Shown here: one piece after another, positions 57,373 through 64,000 of the stretch
Layout: each line of letters opens with the position of its first letter
Numbering within the stretch: the stretch's first letter is position 1
NCBI GenBank assembly: GCA_040770625.1
Contig: JAXGIW010000006.1
Coordinates: 1 to 64,000, forward strand
Direction of reading: 5' to 3'
DNA: 64,000 nucleotides
From: 58-81 sp012729145
GTDB taxonomy: Bacteria > Synergistota > Synergistia > Synergistales > Thermovirgaceae
Notes under the pieces: model-generated
Database searches by the model: none
Seen by the model: only the letters and a program-made list of their open reading frames with translations
Told to the model about the DNA's origin: nothing
Position numbers and translations under genes: made by a program

Positions 57373-60300
57373 ATGGCTGAATTCGTTCCCGTCAACAGCA
57401 AGCGGCAGCGCCTCACCTTCGGTCGCACCCATGACCTTGTCGAGATCCCGGACATGGTGGCGATCCAGCGAGACTCCTTCAGATGGTTCTTCCAGTTCAA
57501 CGAGAAGGGCAAACTGATGGATGCCGGGGAGAGGTCCACCCAGGGGCTCCAGGAGCTCTTCGATGAGGTGTTCCCCATCGAGAGCTACGACGGCTCATTT
57601 GCCCTCGAGTTCGTCGACTACTTCATCGACCCCCCCCAGATAACCCAGGAGGAGGCATCCCAGAGGGACCTCTCCTGGTCCAGGTCGGTAAAGGCTACCA
57701 TCCGCCTGGTGAACCGGAAGACAGAGGAGATCAAGGAAGAGGAGGTCTACCTGGGGGATTTCCCCATGATGACCGAGAGGGGCACTTTTATCATCAACGG
57801 TACCGAGAGGGTTGTCGTTAGCCAGCTTGCCCGCTCGGCAGGTGTCTACTTCAGCTCCGAGGAGTCCATCCCCGGACAGGAGCGTTACGCTGCCAAGGTC
57901 ATCCCCGACAGGGGGGCATGGCTAGAGTTCGACATGACCCCGGGTGAGGTCCTTTCGGTGAACATCGACAACAGGAAGAAGCTACCCGTGACGGTGCTTT
58001 TGAAGGCCTTCGGTGTCGAGAACAACGACGAGATCCTCAAACTCTTCGGTGCTGTCGAGGAGCAGATCGACCTGGTCGAGGACGAGGTCAGGGGGAGACT
58101 TGTCGCCGAGACCATTTCCGACGAGTCCGGCAAGAGCGTCGTCAAGAAGAATGAAAGGATCACCAAGGATATCCTCGAGAAGTTGTGGGAAATGGGTAGG
58201 ACAAGGGTCTGGGTCTGGAAGACCGACTCAGCCATCGAGGCGACCATGGAGCGCGACCCCACCAGGCAAAGGGACGAGGCCGTTATGGAGATGTTCCGGA
58301 AGCTCCGTCCCAACGAGCCGGCCAGGATGGAGAACGCCAAGGAGTACATCAACGGGCTTTTCTTCGATTCCCGCAGGTATAACCTTGGCCGTGTCGGCCG
58401 CTACAAGCTGAACCGGCGGCTTGGCCTGGAGATCCCCGAGTCGAGGCGCCTGCTCCTGGTAGAGGATGTGACCCAGATAGTAAGGAAACTCATGGAACTG
58501 AGGGATGGCAACGAGCGCACCGACGACATCGACCATCTAGGCAACCGGAGGGTCCGCGCCGTGGGTGAGCTCCTCCAGAACCAGGTGCGTATAGGCCTCC
58601 TCAGGATGGAGAGGATCGCCCGCGAGAGGATGACCACCATCCCCGACCTGACCGGGGCCACTGCCAGGGATCTCATCAACGTACGCCCCATATCGGCGGC
58701 GCTCAGGGAGTTCTTCGGCTCCGGCCAGCTCTCCCAGTTCATGGACCAGACCAATCCCCTGGCGGAGCTGACCCACCGGAGGAGACTCTCTGCCCTGGGG
58801 CCGGGAGGCCTGAGCAGGGAGAGGGCGGGCTTCGAGGCCAGAGACGTTCACTACACCCACTACGGAAGGGTATGCCCCATCGAGACCCCTGAAGGTCCCA
58901 ACATAGGGCTGGTGACCTCCCTGTCCATCTATTCGAGAATAAACGAGTACGGGTTCCTCCAGGCCCCGAAGAGGAAAGTGGTCAAAGGCAAGGTCACCGA
59001 CGAGGTGGTCTTCCTGGGCGCCGACGAGGAGGACGAATTCTATATCGGAAGGGCCAACACCCCACTCAACCCCGACAGGACCTTCTCCGAGAAGGAGATC
59101 TACGTCAGGGACAGGGGAGACATCGCCGTGGTAGAGCCGGAGAAGGTCGACTTCCTTGACATCTCCCCCAAGCAGATCGTCTCCGCCTCGACTGCCCTTA
59201 TCCCCTTCCTTGAGCACGACGACGCCAACAGGGCGCTGATGGGCTCCAACATGCAGAGGCAGGCCGTTCCGCTGATCAACGGAAAGGCCCCGGTCATAGG
59301 CACGGGGATCGAGGCCAGGGTCGCAAGGGATTCCGGTTCCTGCGTGGTGGCGCGCAGTTCCGGCACCGTGACGAGGGTAGATTCCACCAGCATCGAGATC
59401 CAGGCCGGCAAGAGCGGAAAGACAGACTGTTACAACCTTGTCAAGTTCAGGAGATCCAACCAGGGGACCATCATTCACCAGAAGCCCATAGTCTTCAAGG
59501 GCGACCGGGTCAAAGCCGGGGACATTATCGCCGACGGCCAGGCGGTGGAGAACGCCGAGCTCGCCCTGGGCAACAACGTCCTTGTGGCGTTCGTGTCCTG
59601 GGAGGGCTACAACTACGAGGACGCCATTCTGCTAAGCGACAGGCTGGTGAAGAACGACAGCTTCTCTTCCATACATATCGAGGAGTACGAGGTGGAGGCC
59701 AGGGATACCAAGCTGGGGCCGGAGGAGATAACCCGCGATATCCCCAACGTGGGCGAGGATGCCCTCAAGGACCTCGACGAAACGGGGATCGTTAGGATCG
59801 GCGCCGAGGTCGTGGCCGGAGACATCCTGGTGGGGAAGGTCACCCCCAAGGGTGAGTCCGACCAGTCCCCCGAGGAAAAACTGCTTAGAGCCATCTTCGG
59901 CGAGAAGGCAAGGGAAGTCAGGGACACCTCCATGAGGATCCCCCACGGGGAGGGCGGCAAGGTGGTCGCCGTCAAACAGCTCAGCCGCTCCGAGAACGGA
60001 GACGAGCTTACCCCAGGGGTCAACGAGGTGGTCAAGGTATACGTGGCCAAGATCAGGAAGATCACCGTCGGTGACAAGATGGCCGGGCGTCACGGCAACA
60101 AGGGCGTCGTCTCCAGGATCCTCCCCGAGGAGGACATGCCCTACCTGCCTGACGGAACGCCCATCGACGTGGTCCTGAACCCGATCGGTGTCCCGAGCCG
60201 GATGAACCTCGGACAGGTTCTGGAGACCATCCTCGGCTTCATTGCATCCACGAACGACTGGCACGTTGCCACGGCCGTGTTCGAGGGCGCGACGGAGAAT

Positions 60301-60990
60301 GAGATCCTTGACCTGGTGGAGAAGACCCGCCAGGAAAGTTTCCCTGAGCTAACCTTTGACGGAAGGATGCTCCTCTACGACGGAAGGACAGGGGAGCCCA
60401 TGATGCGCCCTGTCACCGTTGGGACCATGTACATGATGAAGCTTATCCACCTGGTGGACGACAAGATCCACGCAAGGTCCATAGGCCCCTACAGCCTCAT
60501 CACCCAGCAGCCCCTCGGCGGAAAGGCCCAGTTCGGCGGCCAGCGCTTCGGGGAGATGGAAGTATGGGCCCTGGAAGGCTACGGGGCCTCCCATGTACTC
60601 CAGGAGATACTCACCGTCAAGTCAGACGATATCAGGGGGAGGCTCAAGACCTACGAGAGAATAGTCAAGGGCCTGAACCTGACCGATCCCGGGGTACCCG
60701 AGAGCTTCAGGGTCCTCGTCAAGGAGCTCCAGGGCCTTGGGCTTGATGTAGAGATCGCCTACGAGGACGGCACTCTTGGGGAGCTCCTTCTCGAGGAGGA
60801 CGACGAGCCTGTCTCCTCGCCCAGGACCAGGCCGCGGGAAGAGAAGCGGGAAGGGAAGGTCCTGAACATGGACGACGTATTCGAGGACATATTCCCCGAG
60901 GAGTTGTCAAAAGGTGGGGAGCAGGAACCTGTTTTTTCGGTCCTGGAAGTCGATAGCGACAACGACCCGGAAGAGGGGGCGGATGAATAG
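57373..60990 (+). CDS. rpoB: RNA polymerase beta subunit
   Basis: A 1205-residue catalytic-core subunit of RNA polymerase. Conserved regions include the rifampicin-pocket segments FGSGQLSQFMDQTNPLAELTH and RRRLSALGPGGLSRERAG, the GRVCPIETPEGPNIGL block and the C-terminal QPLGGKAQFGGQRFGEMEVWALE. An acidic C-terminal extension (about 1120-1205) precedes the stop. No ribosomal protein genes (rplKAJL) precede it, unlike most bacteria; its nearest neighbour is tRNA-Leu. rpoC begins immediately after the stop. Confidence 0.98.
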   Translation: MAEFVPVNSKRQRLTFGRTHDLVEIPDMVAIQRDSFRWFFQFNEKGKLMDAGERSTQGLQELFDEVFPIESYDGSFALEFVDYFIDPPQITQEEASQRDLSWSRSVKATIRLVNRKTEEIKEEEVYLGDFPMMTERGTFIINGTERVVVSQLARSAGVYFSSEESIPGQERYAAKVIPDRGAWLEFDMTPGEVLSVNIDNRKKLPVTVLLKAFGVENNDEILKLFGAVEEQIDLVEDEVRGRLVAETISDESGKSVVKKNERITKDILEKLWEMGRTRVWVWKTDSAIEATMERDPTRQRDEAVMEMFRKLRPNEPARMENAKEYINGLFFDSRRYNLGRVGRYKLNRRLGLEIPESRRLLLVEDVTQIVRKLMELRDGNERTDDIDHLGNRRVRAVGELLQNQVRIGLLRMERIARERMTTIPDLTGATARDLINVRPISAALREFFGSGQLSQFMDQTNPLAELTHRRRLSALGPGGLSRERAGFEARDVHYTHYGRVCPIETPEGPNIGLVTSLSIYSRINEYGFLQAPKRKVVKGKVTDEVVFLGADEEDEFYIGRANTPLNPDRTFSEKEIYVRDRGDIAVVEPEKVDFLDISPKQIVSASTALIPFLEHDDANRALMGSNMQRQAVPLINGKAPVIGTGIEARVARDSGSCVVARSSGTVTRVDSTSIEIQAGKSGKTDCYNLVKFRRSNQGTIIHQKPIVFKGDRVKAGDIIADGQAVENAELALGNNVLVAFVSWEGYNYEDAILLSDRLVKNDSFSSIHIEEYEVEARDTKLGPEEITRDIPNVGEDALKDLDETGIVRIGAEVVAGDILVGKVTPKGESDQSPEEKLLRAIFGEKAREVRDTSMRIPHGEGGKVVAVKQLSRSENGDELTPGVNEVVKVYVAKIRKITVGDKMAGRHGNKGVVSRILPEEDMPYLPDGTPIDVVLNPIGVPSRMNLGQVLETILGFIASTNDWHVATAVFEGATENEILDLVEKTRQESFPELTFDGRMLLYDGRTGEPMMRPVTVGTMYMMKLIHLVDDKIHARSIGPYSLITQQPLGGKAQFGGQRFGEMEVWALEGYGASHVLQEILTVKSDDIRGRLKTYERIVKGLNLTDPGVPESFRVLVKELQGLGLDVEIAYEDGTLGELLLEEDDEPVSSPRTRPREEKREGKVLNMDDVFEDIFPEELSKGGEQEPVFSVLEVDSDNDPEEGADE

Positions 60991-63900
60991 ATGAACCGAA
61001 GAGGTATTTCAGGGGTAAGGATCAAGCTGGCCAGCCCCGAAAGGATCCGGGAGATGTCCAGCGGAGAGGTCAAGAAGCCTGAGACCATCAACTACAGGAC
61101 CCTCAGGCCCGAAAAGGACGGCCTCTTCTGCGAAAGAATATTCGGCCCCACCAAGAGCTTCGAGTGCGCCTGCGGAAAGTACAAGAGGAGCGGTCCGAAG
61201 TTCAAGGGTGTTGTCTGCGACCGTTGCGGCGTTGAGATAGCCGACAACCGCGTCCGAAGGGAGCGCATGGGCCATATCGAGCTTGCGGCGCCGGTGGTCC
61301 ATATCTGGTACCTCCGTGGGATCCCGAGCCGTCTCAGCCTTCTGTTGGGTACAGCCACCAAGGACCTGGAGAAGGTGGTCTACTTCGCCCCGACCCGGCG
61401 GCGGGAGCCGCTCTACAAGGTTGTCATGGAAGGCAGGCGGACGGACCTGCTCAAGAGAGGCGACCTGGTCTCCGAGTGCGAGGAGAGGATCCACAGGCAC
61501 TACGACCACAAGTTCAAGGCCGAAGAGGCCCACCGGGTAACCCAGGTTGACGACATACCGGCCAATCCCGGCGACGTCATCCCCGCGAGCCAGGTGGGGA
61601 TCTACAAGCGCGACTTCGGCGACAAGGTCTTCAAGGTGGAGCCGGCCTTCCGTGTCGTGGAGGCCTCATCCGACGGTCTCTATGCCGAAGGGCAGGTTCT
61701 CTCCGCCACCGAGAGGGAGAAGGCCCTTTCAGAACACGAGTCCCTCCAGATGGAGCGGGCAACGGTCGGCGATGAAGAGGGTTTCGTCGTCACCGCAGTG
61801 GTCCATCTCCCCTTCAAGAAGGGAGACATTATCTCCTCCAGCGAGTACGAGCTCTTCTACCAGAAGTACCCGGGAAGGTTCGCGGTACTGGGGGAGACGG
61901 TGACCATCGAGGATCCCTGCTACATGATCATTGAAGGGAGCAACTCCCCGTTCCAGCGTGGAGACATAATTCTCGAGAGGGAGCAGCGCCTCTGCGCTTC
62001 CTATGACAAGGAGTTCGAGGCCGGGATAGGAGCCGAAGGGGTCTTTTCCCTCCTCTCCAGGATCAACCTTAACGAACTGGTGGCTTCACTCCGTGACGAA
62101 ATAGGAGAGACCACCGGTCAGAAGAAGAGGAAGCTGGTCAAGAGACTTCAGGTCGCCGAGGATTTCCGGAAGAGCGACGGGAAACCCGAGTGGATGGTAT
62201 TCCAGGTCCTCCCGGTGATCCCCCCCGACCTCAGACCCATGGTCCAGCTGGACGGCGGGCGTTTCGCTACATCGGACCTCAACGATCTCTACCGCAGGGT
62301 CATAAACCGCAATAACAGGCTTCGCAAACTCCAGGAGCTCAGGGCGCCGGAGATAATAATCCGGAACGAGAAGAGGATGCTCCAGGAGTCCGTCGATGCA
62401 CTGATAGACAACGGCAGGATGGGCAAGGCCGTCCTCGGTGCCGGTAACAGGCCCCTGAAGAGCCTCTCTGACCTCCTGCGCGGCAAGAAGGGCCGGTTCC
62501 GCCAGAACCTGCTCGGCAAGAGGGTCGACTACTCGGGCAGGTCCGTCATCGTTATCGGACCGAACCTCAAGATCTACCAGTGCGGCGTTCCGAAGCAGAT
62601 GGCCCTGGAGCTGTTCAAGCCCTTTGTGATCAACAAGCTTGTGGAGCAGGGGCTCTCGCCGAACGTCAAGAGCGCCAAGAGGGCTATAGAGAGAGGACGT
62701 GAGGACGTCTGGGGTATCCTAGAAGAGGTTATCAAGGGGCATCCCGTTCTGCTGAACAGGGCTCCGACGCTCCATCGGCTGGGTATCCAGGCTTTTGAGC
62801 CCGTCCTCATGGAGGGCAAGGCGCTCAGGCTTCACCCCCTGGTGTGTACCGCTTTCAACGCCGACTTCGACGGTGACCAGATGGCTGTCCACGTCCCCCT
62901 CTCGATCGAGGCCCGGGTGGAGGCTCAGACGATAATGCTGTCGGCCCGGAACCTTCTCTCGCCTGCCAGCGGTAAGCCCGTGGTCACACCTACCCAGGAC
63001 ATAGTGCTCGGGATCTACTACGTGACGGCATTGATCGAGGGCAGGAAGGGCGAAGGGATGAGCTTTCTCACCATAGAGGACGTCCTCTCCGCCATGGACC
63101 ACCAGGTTGTCGACGTCAACAGCAAGATCCGCCTGAAGTACAGGGGCGAGTGGATAACCACATCTCCCGGACGAGTGCTCTTCAACAGCATTCTTCACCC
63201 GGAGCTCCGCTACATCAACAAGCAGATGAGCAAGAAGTCCCTGGGATCGCTCATCGACGCAGCCTACGACCGCGTTGGCCAGGAAGCTCTTGTGGAGATG
63301 CTGGACAAGATCAAGGAACTGGGGTACCACTGGTCGACCATCAGCGGCATTAGCTTCGGCCTGGGCGATGTGATCATTCCTCCCCAGAAGAAGGACATCG
63401 TGGAGCAGGCCCTGGGCAAGGAAGAGGTCCTCTCTTCCCAGTTCGAGATGGGCGTCCTCACCGAGGACGAATATCTAAGACAGAAGGAGACCCTCTGGTC
63501 GGAGGCATCCAGGGAGGCGGCCGATGCCATCCTGGCCAACATGGATCTCAGCAACCCTATAAGGATGATGATGGAGTCGGGGGCGCGCGGCAGCAAGAGC
63601 CAGGTGGCCCAGATGGCCGGTATCCGCGGATTGATGGCCGACCCTTCGGGCAAGATCATCGACTACCCCATAGTATCGAACTTCCGCGAGGGCCTGAACA
63701 TGCTGGAGTACTTCATCTCCACTCACGGGGCCAGGAAGGGGCTTGCCGACACGGCCCTCAGGACCGCCAAGTCCGGGTACCTGACCCGCCGTCTAGTCGA
63801 TGTGGCCCAGGACCTGATCATCACTGCCGAGGACTGCGGTACTGACAAGGGCGTCTGCATAAGGCCCCTCCTGCAGGACGGCAAGATGATCATCTCCCTC

Positions 63901-64000
63901 GGGGAGAGGATCATAGGCAGGACCAACCTCAGGGATATTGTGAGCCCGGAGACAGGGGAGGTCATAGTTCCTGAAGGAGAGCTTATCGACTCCGAGAAGG
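60991..64000 (+). CDS. rpoC: RNA polymerase beta' subunit (truncated by window edge)
   Basis: The first 1003 codons of rpoC; the window ends before the stop. It starts directly after the rpoB stop (ATGAACCGA). The N-terminal zinc site is in FECACGKYKRSG and VVCDRCGVEI. The catalytic Mg2+ motif NADFDGD is at residues 623-629, preceded by the NLLGKRVDYSGRSVIV bridge. Trigger-loop region sequence ARGSKSQVAQMAGIRGLM is present near residue 870. No internal stop or frameshift was seen. Confidence 0.98.
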   Translation, partial: MNRRGISGVRIKLASPERIREMSSGEVKKPETINYRTLRPEKDGLFCERIFGPTKSFECACGKYKRSGPKFKGVVCDRCGVEIADNRVRRERMGHIELAAPVVHIWYLRGIPSRLSLLLGTATKDLEKVVYFAPTRRREPLYKVVMEGRRTDLLKRGDLVSECEERIHRHYDHKFKAEEAHRVTQVDDIPANPGDVIPASQVGIYKRDFGDKVFKVEPAFRVVEASSDGLYAEGQVLSATEREKALSEHESLQMERATVGDEEGFVVTAVVHLPFKKGDIISSSEYELFYQKYPGRFAVLGETVTIEDPCYMIIEGSNSPFQRGDIILEREQRLCASYDKEFEAGIGAEGVFSLLSRINLNELVASLRDEIGETTGQKKRKLVKRLQVAEDFRKSDGKPEWMVFQVLPVIPPDLRPMVQLDGGRFATSDLNDLYRRVINRNNRLRKLQELRAPEIIIRNEKRMLQESVDALIDNGRMGKAVLGAGNRPLKSLSDLLRGKKGRFRQNLLGKRVDYSGRSVIVIGPNLKIYQCGVPKQMALELFKPFVINKLVEQGLSPNVKSAKRAIERGREDVWGILEEVIKGHPVLLNRAPTLHRLGIQAFEPVLMEGKALRLHPLVCTAFNADFDGDQMAVHVPLSIEARVEAQTIMLSARNLLSPASGKPVVTPTQDIVLGIYYVTALIEGRKGEGMSFLTIEDVLSAMDHQVVDVNSKIRLKYRGEWITTSPGRVLFNSILHPELRYINKQMSKKSLGSLIDAAYDRVGQEALVEMLDKIKELGYHWSTISGISFGLGDVIIPPQKKDIVEQALGKEEVLSSQFEMGVLTEDEYLRQKETLWSEASREAADAILANMDLSNPIRMMMESGARGSKSQVAQMAGIRGLMADPSGKIIDYPIVSNFREGLNMLEYFISTHGARKGLADTALRTAKSGYLTRRLVDVAQDLIITAEDCGTDKGVCIRPLLQDGKMIISLGERIIGRTNLRDIVSPETGEVIVPEGELIDSEK

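Noticed and set aside
1..64000. CRISPR arrays, prophage, toxin-antitoxin or classical defence genes
   Set aside because: No regularly spaced repeats and no recognisable cas, phage or defence proteins were seen on either strand.

Overview
The window is chromosomal DNA from a GC-rich, diderm, probably anaerobic bacterium. Outer-membrane genes (lptA, lptB) sit beside features more common in anaerobes and Firmicutes-like lineages: a T-box leader, CIRCE, the redox repressor Rex, a K+-dependent membrane pyrophosphatase and a hydrogenase-maturation protease. Coding is dense, genes overlap by ATGA/GTGA/TTGA, and TTG starts are frequent. This fits Synergistota best, but that is an inference from gene content and style; no rRNA is present to test it.

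Left end (1-11.2 kb): an ISNCY-type insertion sequence with doubled terminal repeats occupies 1-1493. Its right end lies 16 bp from a consensus promoter and T-box leader that serve thrC-thrB-lysC-asd (aspartate-to-threonine pathway). lptA-lptB (LPS export), a convergent orphan hydrogenase-maturation protease (hycI-like) and murJ (lipid II flippase) follow. An IS1182-like element (9585-11193, TSD TTGA) has inserted exactly at the murJ stop codon.

Middle (11.4-29.6 kb): an exported protein of unknown function and a Cys-rich mini-protein lead into tsaD. Then come CIRCE-controlled groES-groEL, guaA, an AI-2E-type permease, mobB, hppA, dnaG-rpoD, rqcP, rex, yajC, secD-secF and a solitary radical SAM protein.

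Right (29.7-53.7 kb): one almost unbroken same-strand run joins stress signalling and repair (lapA, recJ, rel, dtd, an MBL hydrolase, radC), cell shape and division (mreBCD, mrdA/PBP2, minCDE, rodA), a radical SAM pair next to rng (RNase G), smc, two RNA methyltransferase-type genes and metG. It ends at a clear terminator.

End (53.7-64 kb): tatD-tgt-tsaC, a 460-bp repeat island (7-bp tandem repeats, inverted CGCAGAGA arms, a perfect 15-bp-stem hairpin), tRNA-Leu(CAG) with its own promoter and terminator, then rpoB and the first 1003 codons of rpoC. No CRISPR array, prophage, rRNA or obvious defence island was seen. The least explained elements are the exported protein plus Cys-rich mini-protein pair before tsaD, the solitary radical SAM gene with a dyad at its promoter, the hairpin leader before hppA, and the repeat island before tRNA-Leu.
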